Below are positions 33,242 through 41,711 of a stretch of DNA of 64,000 nucleotides, piece after piece. The DNA lies in assembly GCA_013288805.1 (NCBI GenBank), contig JABDBE010000005.1, positions 23,741 through 87,740 of the forward strand, in the 5' to 3' direction. The stretch is from Acidobacteriota bacterium (GTDB lineage Bacteria > Acidobacteriota > Terriglobia > Terriglobales > Acidobacteriaceae). The stretch's first letter is position 1; each line of letters opens with the position of its first letter. The notes below the pieces were generated by a model. That model had not been told where the DNA came from. It saw only the letters and a list, made by a program, of their open reading frames with translations, and ran no database searches. Made by a program: the position numbers and the translations under genes.

Positions 33242-34498
33242 CTATGGGTTTGCACCTGCTGCAGCATCGCCGCCACCGCCCCCAAGATTCCAGGGAGAAA
33301 GAAGCATGGCCGCCTGATTGCCAGTGGGCGAGGCGGACAGAATGGGCTCCACGCCAGACAATAACGTTATCGCCGTCGGTTGAGTACTGGCGCTGACTTC
33401 CGTGGTCACAACCATGACAGCATCCCCTTTTTGCAAATCCGCGAGCGTTACGGGAGGCATTCGCTTCAACATTTGCTGGAAGTCGGGTGGCCCACCCGAA
33501 CGAGCGCCTGCAGCATTACCCGGGGGCGTGGTCTGACCTGTCTTGGCAGCGTCTGCCGAATCTGCTCCTGATGCCGGCGGATGAGTTGCGGCGTCCGAAG
33601 ATCCGCCGCGTAATCGTTGCGCAACCCGTTGTGCGACCATAGGAGGCAGTTTTCGGAGCTGCGAGTCAGCAGTGATTGCGAGCGTTACGGGCTTTTTTGT
33701 TGCCAGGTCCATCACGGTAATCGTGTTGGCGCTCGCATCCGTCGCAGTGACCAAACCCGCAATGTTCCGAAATGCGCCGGAAACCACTTCATCCGCAGCC
33801 AGTTCAGTGCCATCTGTGCTGCGCGTCCCGCGTGCTCGCAACTGGTCTCCAGGATGAATCTCATCCAGGCTACTGGGCTTCGCGTCGTCGAACTTGATCG
33901 AGTCGGGAGAGTATCGGCGAATAATTGTGGATTTCGAAATGCGAATCGTAACCGGCTTGGCGTCACTGGCTGGCGGAGCTGACAGCGTAACGGTTCCGTT
34001 CGCCGCATCGACTTTGCTGACCAATCCTCCCACTCCGCGCTTCTGCCAATCCTCGCGATCGCGCTCCTGCTTGGCAGACACGTCAGATTCTTTCATGAGA
34101 ATCACGGAGGAAGCTGCGACCGACTTGCCATCGTCTGAGGCTTTGCCACGTGCCAGTATCCGGTCTCCCACCTGCACGTCCGATAACTGGATGGGTGCCG
34201 CGTCTTTCAGATCTTTCTGCCCCGGGGCAATGCGAACCAGGCGAGCGGAATCCTGAACTACGACGTTTACCATTGCTCCTGTGTCGGTGGTAAGGGTTAT
34301 GGTATTTCCAGAAAGAGCTTTCACCGTTCCCACGGGCTTCGCCACCGCGCTGGACGATGCCGACGTCGCAGCCTCCTGGCTCTGGGCTATTGCCGATTGG
34401 CTCAGCAAAACGATACCCAAGCAAGCCACACTGAGAGTCATCGAGGCAGTGAGCATCGACGTGGTTGTTGGCCGCGATCTCGTTACCTTGTGTCTCAT
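33242..34498 (-). CDS. exported DUF5666 protein
   Basis: A 418-residue protein with a signal peptide (about 1-38, ending S-A-I-A-Q). Three beta-rich repeats resemble DUF5666: K-P-V-G-T-V-K-A-L-S-G-N-T-I-T-L, then G-G-L-V-S-K-V-D-A-A-N-G-T-V-T-L, and N-I-A-G-L-V-T-A-T-D-A-S-A-N-T-I, each with a V-G-D-R or P-G-D-Q turn. A Gly/Ala/Ser-rich linker and a Gly-rich tail follow. Role unknown; the repeats look like OB-fold-type modules. It is probably the first gene of the receptor operon. Confidence 0.7.
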   Translation of the reverse strand: MRHKVTRSRPTTTSMLTASMTLSVACLGIVLLSQSAIAQSQEAATSASSSAVAKPVGTVKALSGNTITLTTDTGAMVNVVVQDSARLVRIAPGQKDLKDAAPIQLSDVQVGDRILARGKASDDGKSVAASSVILMKESDVSAKQERDREDWQKRGVGGLVSKVDAANGTVTLSAPPASDAKPVTIRISKSTIIRRYSPDSIKFDDAKPSSLDEIHPGDQLRARGTRSTDGTELAADEVVSGAFRNIAGLVTATDASANTITVMDLATKKPVTLAITADSQLRKLPPMVAQRVAQRLRGGSSDAATHPPASGADSADAAKTGQTTPPGNAAGARSGGPPDFQQMLKRMPPVTLADLQKGDAVMVVTTEVSASTQPTAITLLSGVEPILSASPTGNQAAMLLSPWNLGGGGGDAAAGANP

Positions 34499-34683
34499 GT
34501 CTTTCGGCTCAAATCTTCAGGACGGAGCGAGGTCTCAGCCGTCCCTTGTGGTTGCAAATGCCGCTGAAATTGCTAACACATATTGCAACACAGTTAACCG
34601 CAAACTGAACGTAAAGAATCGTCAAACGACTGTAAATTTGTGGGATATGGGAACCTGGGATCACAACTCGACTGACAAGATGA

Positions 34684-34758
34684 TGGAGCGGGAGACCGGG
34701 ATCGAACCGGCGACATCCAGCTTGGGAAGCTGGCGTTCTACCGCTGAACTACTCCCGC
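34684..34758 (-). tRNA. tRNA-Gly(CCC)
   Basis: A full cloverleaf on the minus strand: acceptor GCGGGAG/CTCCCGC, D-arm with TTCAGCGGTAGAA, anticodon arm CCAGC-TTCCCAA-GCTGG (anticodon CCC, reading GGG), T-arm GCCGGTTCGATCCCGGT, discriminator T and an encoded CCA end. A lone tRNA gene between two operons. Confidence 0.93.
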
Positions 34759-34957
34759 TCACGAATAAAGCCCAAAGGTGATACAAATTATCATCCTTGG
34801 GGAACTCATTTGCAAGAAATGTTCGCTCGTTGAGATTCAGCCGCGATCGACTTGTGTGTCGGAACCTCACTGGCGACAGGGTTTGATCGCCTCGTCGCAT
34901 GCAACTTTTTGACGGCCGGCGAATCCCATCTCTGTCGAGCCGGGGCCAGGAGCACTT

Positions 34958-35677
34958 ATGAAATCGCAAATAACCGACAAACAATTCAAGCGCATCACCC
35001 GGCGTGAACTCTTGAAGCTGACGCCCGTCCTCGCGCTGGGTGCGTTTGCGATTCCTGCGCTGCAGAAACCACTTCTGAAGGCCGGGCTCGGCTTCAGCGA
35101 TTGGGTCTCGGCAAAGATGTTTCGTACTGGTCACCTCGCCCCTACTTTTGCCGATTCGGAACTCACTCCGTTTCCTAAATTCCCCATTAACGGCTACGAC
35201 GTCGCCGACCCCGGCATTGATTTCGACAAATGGAATCTCACGGTCTCAGGCGCAGTGCGGAAACCCGGCGACTACATCCTGGCCCAGGTTCAAACTCTGC
35301 CGAAGTTCAACCAGAACACGCGGCACATCTGCGTGGAGGGTTGGGATGTAATTGGCAACTTCGGCGGCGTGCATCTCTCCGATTTCTTGAAGATGGTCGG
35401 CGCTGATATGACTGCCCGCTTCGTTTATGTCGAGTGCGCCGACGATTATTACGAAACGCTTGACATGGAGACGGCTCTGCATCCGCAGACCATGTTGTGC
35501 TACGAAATGTATGACCAGCCATTGACTCGCGAGCATGGCGCGCCTTTGCGACTGACGATCCCGACCAAAGTCGGCTATAAGCAAGCCAAATATCTAACTG
35601 ATCTGAAAGTGACCAATGTGTTGCAACGGGTTGGCTACTGGGAAGACCAGGGCTACTCGTACTTTTACGGACTCTAA
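34958..35677 (+). CDS. Tat-exported molybdopterin oxidoreductase (SUOX/MsrP-like)
   Basis: A 239-residue sulfite-oxidase-family enzyme. T-R-R-E-L-L-K-L at 14-21 followed by a hydrophobic stretch is a Tat signal, as needed for a folded molybdenum cofactor protein. Cys125 in R-H-I-C-V-E-G-W is the expected molybdenum ligand. It lacks the haem and dimer domains of true sulfite oxidase. It is followed after 18 bp by a cytochrome b gene, so electrons probably come from or go to the membrane quinone pool. MsrP-type methionine-sulfoxide repair or another reductase are both possible. Confidence 0.82.
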   Translation: MKSQITDKQFKRITRRELLKLTPVLALGAFAIPALQKPLLKAGLGFSDWVSAKMFRTGHLAPTFADSELTPFPKFPINGYDVADPGIDFDKWNLTVSGAVRKPGDYILAQVQTLPKFNQNTRHICVEGWDVIGNFGGVHLSDFLKMVGADMTARFVYVECADDYYETLDMETALHPQTMLCYEMYDQPLTREHGAPLRLTIPTKVGYKQAKYLTDLKVTNVLQRVGYWEDQGYSYFYGL

Positions 35678-35695
35678 CCGCGCCGAGGAGGGCAC

Positions 35696-36391
35696 ATGTC
35701 GACGCAAGCGATTGCCATCGAGAACGCGAAGGCTGGGGAGGTCAGCGAAGCGGTCTACGAGCATCCGTTTCTCGTTCGCCTTTGCCATTGGGTGAATGCT
35801 GTGGCGTTGTTCGTGATGATCGGCAGCGGACTCCAAATCTTTCGAGCCTTTCCAAGCTTCGGCGCCAAAATTCCGCAGAAAGACTTGATCAACTGGCCGG
35901 AGTCGTTTGCCATCGGCGGGTGGCTTGGCGGCGCGCTGCAATGGCATCTCACATTCATGTGGATTTATATCGCGACCGGACTGGTGTACATCGGCTACCA
36001 GATTTTCAGTGGCAACTATAAGCAAGTACTTTTTGTGCGGCGAAACCTGCCCGGAGTATGGCCGATGGTTCGCTACTATTTTTTCTTTGGCCCGAAGCCA
36101 CCGGTCAGAGAAGCCTACAATCCGTTGCAGAAGCACGCTTACACATCCGCGATCGGACTGGGCGTGCTGTCTGTGTTGACCGGCTTTGCGGTATGGAAGC
36201 CGGTGCAGTTTTCCTGGCTGGCGTGGATGATGGGAGGCTTCCATTGGGCGCGGCTGTGGCATTTCCTGATCATGTGGGCAATTCTGGCTTTTGTATTCGG
36301 TCATCTGGTAATGGTTGTCCTCCATGGTTGGAACAACTTCGTTTCCATGCTGACCGGATGGAAGAAGAATCCAGAATACTTGCCGAAGTAG
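35696..36391 (+). CDS. membrane cytochrome b (b561/hydrogenase-b type)
   Basis: A 231-residue protein with four or five membrane helices. Histidines that may bind two haems lie at 31 (L-C-H-W-V-N), 84 (L-Q-W-H-L-T), 147, 189 (W-H-F-L-I) and 203 (F-G-H-L-V-M). It belongs to the family of quinol-linked cytochrome b subunits of hydrogenase, formate and thiosulfate enzymes, and here it pairs with the upstream molybdoenzyme. It is not the MsrQ family by appearance, but may do the same job. The sigma-factor gene starts 44 bp after it. Confidence 0.82.
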   Translation: MSTQAIAIENAKAGEVSEAVYEHPFLVRLCHWVNAVALFVMIGSGLQIFRAFPSFGAKIPQKDLINWPESFAIGGWLGGALQWHLTFMWIYIATGLVYIGYQIFSGNYKQVLFVRRNLPGVWPMVRYYFFFGPKPPVREAYNPLQKHAYTSAIGLGVLSVLTGFAVWKPVQFSWLAWMMGGFHWARLWHFLIMWAILAFVFGHLVMVVLHGWNNFVSMLTGWKKNPEYLPK

Positions 36392-36435
36392 CTGCCGCGC
36401 ACGACGTCGTAATTTCTGTATTACAGTGGGGAGTA

Positions 36436-37092
36436 ATGCCGGAAGAGGCGATTTCAGTGGAGAATCGAGCCGAGAGGCTCAACGAAGAAATGCTGATCCG
36501 CCGTATTCGCGACGGTGAGCATGAGCTTTTTTACGAGCTGATTCGACCTTACGAACGGCGCGTGTACTCGACAGCATTCGCAATCTTACGTAACGAAGCG
36601 GACGCGGAGGATGTGGCTCAAGAGGCGATTCTAAAAGCTTTCAAACACATTCGGCAATTTCGGGCAGAGGCAAGATTCAGCACCTGGCTGATTCAGATCA
36701 CGGTGAATGAAGCGCGCATGCGAAGACGGAAAGAGCATGTCGAAATTATGCAGCCAATCGTCGATCACCAAGACGACGAGGGCAACTACGTGCCCCGCGA
36801 CTTTGCAGACTGGCGCGAGATTCCGTCGGAAACCCTGGAACGAAGCGAGGTACGGCAGAAGCTGGCGGAAGCGCTGGCATCGCTGGGACAGAAATACCGC
36901 GAGGTTTTCGTGCTGCGCGACATGCAACATTTGAGTATTGAAGAAACGGCCAAGACTCTCGGTGTTTCCACGGCGTCGGTTAAAACACGATTGCTACGGG
37001 CGCGACTCATGCTGCGCGATCTGCTGGCTCCAGGGCTCGGCGGCAGCTGGAGCAGCAAGTTGTCATTCGCAAAGGGGACCAAGCCATGGTAG
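36436..37092 (+). CDS. ECF RNA polymerase sigma factor
   Basis: A 218-residue ECF sigma factor. Region 2 has Y-E-R-R-V-Y-S-T-A-F-A-I-L-R-N-E-A-D-A-E-D-V-A-Q-E-A-style spacing and F-S-T-W-L-I-Q-I-T-V-N-E; region 4 has L-S-I-E-E-T-A-K-T-L-G-V-S-T-A-S-V-K-T-R. The ATG at 36436 follows a GTGGGGAG ribosome site; the frame to 36058 runs inside the cytochrome gene and was rejected. The anti-sigma gene overlaps its end, so the pair is co-made. It resembles RpoE/SigE-type regulators of envelope stress. Confidence 0.9.
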   Translation: MPEEAISVENRAERLNEEMLIRRIRDGEHELFYELIRPYERRVYSTAFAILRNEADAEDVAQEAILKAFKHIRQFRAEARFSTWLIQITVNEARMRRRKEHVEIMQPIVDHQDDEGNYVPRDFADWREIPSETLERSEVRQKLAEALASLGQKYREVFVLRDMQHLSIEETAKTLGVSTASVKTRLLRARLMLRDLLAPGLGGSWSSKLSFAKGTKPW

Positions 37093-37694
37093 TGACCTGT
37101 GAGCAGGTGTGGCACGAGCTTTCGAATTATCTCGATGGCGAAGTCTCCCCCGAAGTGCGTGTCGCCATGGATGAGCACCTTCGCGGGTGCCAGAAATGCA
37201 GTGCGGTACTCGATGGCACTCGCAACGTGATCGGCCTCTATGGGGAGGACAGAATGTTCGAACCACCTCAGGGATTCAGCCAGCGATTGCACAAAAGGCT
37301 TGAAGAGAATATGCCGCGCCAGCGAGGAACTGCTTTTGGTTGGATGGTCGCGGTAGCGGCGGCGCTGCTGATTGTCGGAAGTTTCGAAATCGGAGATTCG
37401 TCGGCCTTCGTCGGCCCCCAGCTGCGTTCAGAACACGCCCAGCCCGGGACCGGGGTTCCTCCGGAAATGATGGTCGTGGTTGCGGAGGATGGGAAGCTTT
37501 TTCATGCTGGTGCGGGGTGCCCATTGCTGCATGACAAAGCACATTTGCGAACGATGACCACGAGCGAAGCGCGTCGCGAGGGTTACACACCTTGCGTGCG
37601 TTGTATGAAGCAGTATCTCAACGAAAGCGCTGGCCTCGAGAAAGACGATGATGACGACGGAGAGTTTGCCAGTTCGGCGTCTGTGGGAAAATGA
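37086..37694 (+). CDS. zinc-binding anti-sigma factor with an Ada-like C-terminal domain
   Basis: A 202-residue membrane protein. The cytoplasmic ZAS motif H31-x3-C35-x2-C38 lies in the N-terminal anti-sigma domain. A membrane helix covers about 84-100. The external part holds a second possible metal site: L-F-H140, C145-P-L-L-H149 and C170-V-R-C173 with E-G-Y-T-P, like the Ada zinc domain. An acidic Asp-rich tail follows. The start overlaps the sigma-factor stop by 7 bp. The outer domain may sense oxidation or metals; that is inferred. Confidence 0.82.
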   Translation: MVVTCEQVWHELSNYLDGEVSPEVRVAMDEHLRGCQKCSAVLDGTRNVIGLYGEDRMFEPPQGFSQRLHKRLEENMPRQRGTAFGWMVAVAAALLIVGSFEIGDSSAFVGPQLRSEHAQPGTGVPPEMMVVVAEDGKLFHAGAGCPLLHDKAHLRTMTTSEARREGYTPCVRCMKQYLNESAGLEKDDDDDGEFASSASVGK

Positions 37695-37706
37695 GTTCGA
37701 TGGAGG

Positions 37707-37748
37707 CTGGGCGACCCTGCCCAGCAGGACGGGCGAGACGCCCGTCCT
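37707..37748. repeat. two adjacent perfect hairpins
   Basis: CTGGGC/GCCCAG (37707-37724) is followed at once by AGGACGGGCG/CGCCCGTCCT with a 3-base loop (37726-37748). Both lie just after the anti-sigma stop and have no T-run. They look like dispersed palindromic repeat units that may also end transcription. Confidence 0.55.
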
Positions 37749-37774
37749 CCAAGTGCGAAAGCCTATGTGCTGAC

Positions 37775-38053
37775 CTAATTCTGCTTCATGCTGTCATCGT
37801 GCTTCATACTGTCATCGTGCTTCATGCTGTCGTTTTTCTTCATATCATCCGACTTGCTCTTGTCGGTCTTGGTCTTCTTTGTCTTACTGGCCTTCTTGTC
37901 CTTCGCCATGTCGTCTTTCTTCATCTGGTCTTGCTTCGTCGTGTCTGGCTTCATATTGTCCTGCTTCATGGTATCGCCGCCGGACTGAGCGAACGCCGCC
38001 AGGGATACCGTCAAGAAACACATCGCCATCAGTCTGCACATCAACTTTTTCAT
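37775..38053 (-). CDS. pentapeptide MXKDX repeat protein
   Basis: A 92-residue exported protein. The signal peptide starts M-K-K-L-M-C-R-L-M-A-M-C (which fixes the start at 38053) and ends at A-F-A-Q. The rest is built of five-residue units such as M-K-Q-D-N, M-K-P-D-T, M-K-K-D-D and M-K-H-D-D-S, the MXKDX pattern. It is highly charged and probably unstructured; metal or polyanion binding has been suggested for such proteins only by composition. It converges with the sigma/anti-sigma operon. Confidence 0.78.
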   Translation of the reverse strand: MKKLMCRLMAMCFLTVSLAAFAQSGGDTMKQDNMKPDTTKQDQMKKDDMAKDKKASKTKKTKTDKSKSDDMKKNDSMKHDDSMKHDDSMKQN

Positions 38054-38182
38054 AAGATTCTCCTGAATTGTTCTGGTTTGAAATTGGGTCGCAACGCGAT
38101 CCCGGGATTGAGATTCGCTTGCGGGAGGAAAGTTACAGCAGAAAAGACCGGCGGAGTGGGATAGCTCATAGCGCAACGCGCG

Positions 38183-38986
38183 TTAATTGCGAGCGGTCAT
38201 TGCGGCGTCGACCGTATGCATGGCAGCGCCAATTACGCGCCCCTGGCCCGGTTCCTGCACAAAGGCGATCAGCCGCAGATTGTGAGTATCAGTGCCTGGG
38301 TCCAGCTTTACTTGAATATCCTGGTCAAAGGCTTGGCCTTGTCGAATGCTTCCAACCTTCACGATGCTTCGGACCACCGCCGTGTGCGCCAGCGTACGCC
38401 CAGCATTTTCACCGTGAGAGACATGCGATTCCGCGCGGTTGAGAGCGACAGCAACATAGACGTCTGCCATACGTAACCCGAAGGATTCCTGGAGCGAGCC
38501 TGTTTCCACGTGAGCGAGTAAAACATTCGTCGCGCCGATCGAGACAGACGTCAAGCGCATGGCAATCTTCGGCTTGGTTAACGCCTGGGCGAAGGCCTTG
38601 TCGGCCAATGTTTCGTCGCTGCCTACAAATTGGCTGGTTCCGTCCACAATCATTTGCGGTGTGTAAACGTCGCTCAGCCCGAGGCGCCTGGCATAAGCAC
38701 TCTGCCGATCGCTGTAAAAATGTGAAGAATACGGGTCTTTCCAACCAATGTGATTCCAATAGTCGACGTGTTCGCTGAGAACGATCATCTCCTCGCCAGC
38801 GATGGGTTGTACATCTAGTTTTTGCAGGAGTGCGTCCGCCGGAGGACAACTCGAGCATCCCTCAGAAGTGAACAATTCGACCATAACGGGAATTCGCATT
38901 TCTGAACGCGACGACGATTCAGCCGACGTTGACATCCCGGCCGTAAGAGAAAGAAAGGCTGTAGTAAAAATAAGCAGAATTTTCAT
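38183..38986 (-). CDS. exported DUF1223 thioredoxin-fold protein
   Basis: A 267-residue protein. The signal peptide M-K-I-L-L-I-F-T-T-A-F-L-S-L-T-A-G fixes the start at 38986. Then V-E-L-F-T-S-E-G-C44-S-S-C47-P-P-A-D is the DUF1223 thioredoxin-like active site, and D-Y-W-N-H-I-G-W-K-D-P-Y is another hallmark. A disulfide or redox role in the periplasm is likely, without a known substrate. It is divergent from msrA across 160 bp. Confidence 0.82.
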   Translation of the reverse strand: MKILLIFTTAFLSLTAGMSTSAESSSRSEMRIPVMVELFTSEGCSSCPPADALLQKLDVQPIAGEEMIVLSEHVDYWNHIGWKDPYSSHFYSDRQSAYARRLGLSDVYTPQMIVDGTSQFVGSDETLADKAFAQALTKPKIAMRLTSVSIGATNVLLAHVETGSLQESFGLRMADVYVAVALNRAESHVSHGENAGRTLAHTAVVRSIVKVGSIRQGQAFDQDIQVKLDPGTDTHNLRLIAFVQEPGQGRVIGAAMHTVDAAMTARN

Positions 38987-39146
38987 TGGTGTCGTATTTA
39001 AATTAACCTCGGCTGTTGGATGCGCAAGCAGGACAAAAGTTAGCGTCCCCGGTTCGCTTATTGTGGACCTTGTAACTTTCATTGGTCTCGCGACTCTAAT
39101 GAACCAGGCGAGGAAGATGCGCGAGTTGGTTTGGAGGACTTTCATC

Positions 39147-39821
39147 ATGAATGGCTTTTCACGTATATGTGCCCTGATCTTGATGCTAACCGTTGGTGGT
39201 GCAATTGCCTGCAACGCTGGAGACAAAGCGACCACTGCGGTCCCGAGTCCGGCTGTGGATGCGGCAATCGCCACGAGCAAAGGTGAGCAGACGGCGGTCG
39301 TCGCGGGCGGTTGCTTTTGGGGCATTCAGGCGGTGTTTCAGCATGTTAAGGGCGTGATCAATGCGACTTCGGGATACTCTGGCGGCGCATCCAATACCGC
39401 TGAGTACGAACTGGTGAGCACAGGAGACACCGGCCACGCAGAATCCGTGAAGATTACCTATGATACTTCGCAGATCACCTACGGCCAACTGCTTCGCGTG
39501 TTTTTCTCGGTCGCGCTCGATCCCACTGAGTTGAACCGGCAGGGCCCAGATTCAGGCACGCAGTATCGGTCCGTTATTTTCTACGGCAACGACGAACAAA
39601 AGCGGATCGCTGAAGCATATATCGCGCAACTCGATGCGTCGCACGTGTTCCCGCGTCCAATCGTGACTCAGGTTGTTCCTTTGAAGGCCTTTTATCCAGC
39701 CGAGGCTTACCATCAGGATTACGCGGCGAACCATCCAGACAATCCATACATCGTCTACAACGATGCTCCGAAGGTCGCTCATCTCCACCAGGAGTTTCCC
39801 GAGCTTTACACCGGCAAGTAG
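39147..39821 (+). CDS. msrA: peptide methionine-(S)-S-oxide reductase, exported lipoprotein
   Basis: A 224-residue MsrA. Cysteine 56 in G-G-C-F-W-G is the catalytic residue; G-Y-S-G-G and H-A-E-S-V-K bind the substrate. Unlike cytosolic MsrA it begins with a signal ending in G-G-A-I-A-C22, a lipobox, so it is probably anchored in the envelope. The ATG at 39147 has a GGAGGA site 8 bp upstream. msrB follows after 20 bp. It repairs the S form of methionine sulfoxide in proteins. Confidence 0.9.
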   Translation: MNGFSRICALILMLTVGGAIACNAGDKATTAVPSPAVDAAIATSKGEQTAVVAGGCFWGIQAVFQHVKGVINATSGYSGGASNTAEYELVSTGDTGHAESVKITYDTSQITYGQLLRVFFSVALDPTELNRQGPDSGTQYRSVIFYGNDEQKRIAEAYIAQLDASHVFPRPIVTQVVPLKAFYPAEAYHQDYAANHPDNPYIVYNDAPKVAHLHQEFPELYTGK

Positions 39822-39841
39822 CATTCGAAAGGGAGTTGCGA

Positions 39842-40450
39842 ATGTTCGAGTCTGAAATAGATAAAGATGGAGTATTGGGCAGGTTGCAGCGGCGGAGGTT
39901 CTTGGTGACATCGGCGTCGGCCCTGGCAGGACTGGCATTGTGGTCGTTGAGGAAACCTCGCCTTGCGGAAGCTGGATCAACAGAAACACCTGAGGAAGTC
40001 ACGATCGTTATGTTCTCCGACGCGGGTGAGCGGCTCAAAACGGTTCAGGTACCGAAAGTGATCAAAAGCGAAGCGGAATGGCGAAAGCAGCTGACTTCCA
40101 ACGCTTTCGACATTACGCGGCGCGCGGATACCGAACTTGCGTACTCGGGAAAATATTGGAACCTGCACGACAAGGGCCTCTACCGCTGCATTTGCTGCGA
40201 CAACGCGTTGTTCAGTTCAGACACGAAGTTTGATTCTGGAACCGGCTGGCCCAGTTTCTGGCAGCCGATTGCGCAGGAGAACGTCACCAGTTCGAGAGAT
40301 ATCAGCTTGGGCATAGTGAGGACGGCGGTGTCTTGCACTGAATGCGACGCTCATCTGGGCCACGTCTTCGATGATGGTCCGCGGCCCACGCATCTGCGAT
40401 ATTGCATGAATTCGGCGTCATTGAGATTCGTCGCGCGGAAGACTGCCTAG
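39842..40450 (+). CDS. msrB: peptide methionine-(R)-S-oxide reductase, Tat-exported
   Basis: A 202-residue MsrB. Zinc cysteines are C116/C119 and C165/C168, the catalytic Cys188 is in L-R-Y-C-M-N-S, and G-T-G-W-P-S-F is the substrate loop. The N-terminus has Q-R-R-R-F-L-V followed by a hydrophobic helix, a Tat signal, so it works outside the cytoplasm together with the lipoprotein MsrA. The ATG at 39842 has an AAAGGGAG site. It repairs the R form of methionine sulfoxide. Confidence 0.9.
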   Translation: MFESEIDKDGVLGRLQRRRFLVTSASALAGLALWSLRKPRLAEAGSTETPEEVTIVMFSDAGERLKTVQVPKVIKSEAEWRKQLTSNAFDITRRADTELAYSGKYWNLHDKGLYRCICCDNALFSSDTKFDSGTGWPSFWQPIAQENVTSSRDISLGIVRTAVSCTECDAHLGHVFDDGPRPTHLRYCMNSASLRFVARKTA

Positions 40451-40525
40451 TAACGTTTTCGCGAGCCTGCCAAGAATTAGCTTCTGCCCGCACGGCGTGG
40501 ACGCTCGCGCCTGCGCAAGGGAACG

Positions 40526-41629
40526 CTAGGTCCAGCGGAACCAGCGCAAGGCAAGCAGAAAGGAAATCCCTCCCCAGAGGACAAGAATAAGGAGCCGTCC
40601 GGCCTGCGTCGCAAGTGGAGCGCCCTCTAGAATCGTCGCCCGCAGAGCATCATTAAGCGCGGTCAAGGGCAGCGCTTTGATGAAGGGTTGGATGACGGAC
40701 GGAAAACGCTCGTAAGAAAAGAACACGCCTGAGAAAATCCACATGGGCATCATGATCAAATTGATCAGCCCGCTGACGCTTTCGATCTTTTGCGCACGAC
40801 TGGCCGTAAGCAGGCCTAATCCAGCAAACCCCACGGCACCGATTGCACTGAGTATCAGGATCGAGAGCAACGACCCAACCACTCGTATATGAAAAACCAG
40901 CGCACCGAAGCCGAGCAGAAGTCCGACCTCCGCAATCATCAGCACTAACCGGCCACCGGCCAGCGCCAGGAGAAAGTCGCTTCTCCGCATCGGCGTGGCT
41001 ACGAAACGTTTAAGCAGTTTGCGCTGGCGCATATCCACGAGTGCAAATCCAATGCTCCACATGCCGGAGTTCATCAAATTCATCCCGATCAATCCCGGAA
41101 TGAGGAAATCGATATAGCGCGATCCGGGCTCGTTCGAGATAACGGATGAGGTGGGCAGTGGATTCTTGCGGCCGGCCGCGACTTGCAGAGCGTCGTCGAC
41201 CTCAGCCCGTGAGAGCACACTCTCGGGACGCGCGGGATCGTAGAGATATTGAAAGCCGCCCTTGCCGTCAGATTCGACGACGAGATCGTACTTGCCGAGG
41301 CGGAATCCTTTAAGTGCAGCAGGTTTGTCGAGCAGCTCGGCATGGATGGAAGACTTTTGCGGCGAGCGCTCGATCAGTGATAATGCATCTTGTGTGCCTG
41401 AGCCTTGGACAATCGCGACAAAGGTCACATCAGCCGGCTTGTTGCGAAAAGCAATTCCAAGTCCCAATGCAAGAAGCAAGGGAAAGCCGAACACCCAGAA
41501 AACAACCTCAGGCTCGCGCTTGAGTTCTTTCATTCGCACGACCACAAGGTGCGTGAAAGCCGACCAGCGGCCGTTGCGCCGCGCGGGAGGCCGAGCTGGG
41601 GTTGCCGGAGTTTCTTGAGCGAGGCTCAT
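40526..41629 (-). CDS. ABC-2 type exporter permease
   Basis: A 367-residue membrane protein: a short cytoplasmic N-terminus, one helix (V-F-W-V-F-G-F-P-L-L-L-A-L-G), an outer domain of about 130 residues, then five helices in the second half (including M-M-P-M-W-I-F-S-G-V-F-F-S), the usual ABC-2 layout. With the upstream ATPase it forms an exporter of unknown cargo. ATG 41629 was chosen over TTG 41653. It lies 82 bp after the ATPase gene. Confidence 0.85.
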   Translation of the reverse strand: MSLAQETPATPARPPARRNGRWSAFTHLVVVRMKELKREPEVVFWVFGFPLLLALGLGIAFRNKPADVTFVAIVQGSGTQDALSLIERSPQKSSIHAELLDKPAALKGFRLGKYDLVVESDGKGGFQYLYDPARPESVLSRAEVDDALQVAAGRKNPLPTSSVISNEPGSRYIDFLIPGLIGMNLMNSGMWSIGFALVDMRQRKLLKRFVATPMRRSDFLLALAGGRLVLMIAEVGLLLGFGALVFHIRVVGSLLSILILSAIGAVGFAGLGLLTASRAQKIESVSGLINLIMMPMWIFSGVFFSYERFPSVIQPFIKALPLTALNDALRATILEGAPLATQAGRLLILVLWGGISFLLALRWFRWT

Positions 41630-41711
41630 AGTCTGGGTTCCACTGACCAACAATCTCTATCTTCGAACCGGACGGAGCGAATCCCATCGCCACACATTAC
41701 GAATTCCCCGT

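Noticed and set aside
36058..36435. Long N-terminal extension of the sigma factor
   Set aside because: The extension lies inside the cytochrome b gene; ATG 36436 has a good ribosome site and gives a normal ECF length.
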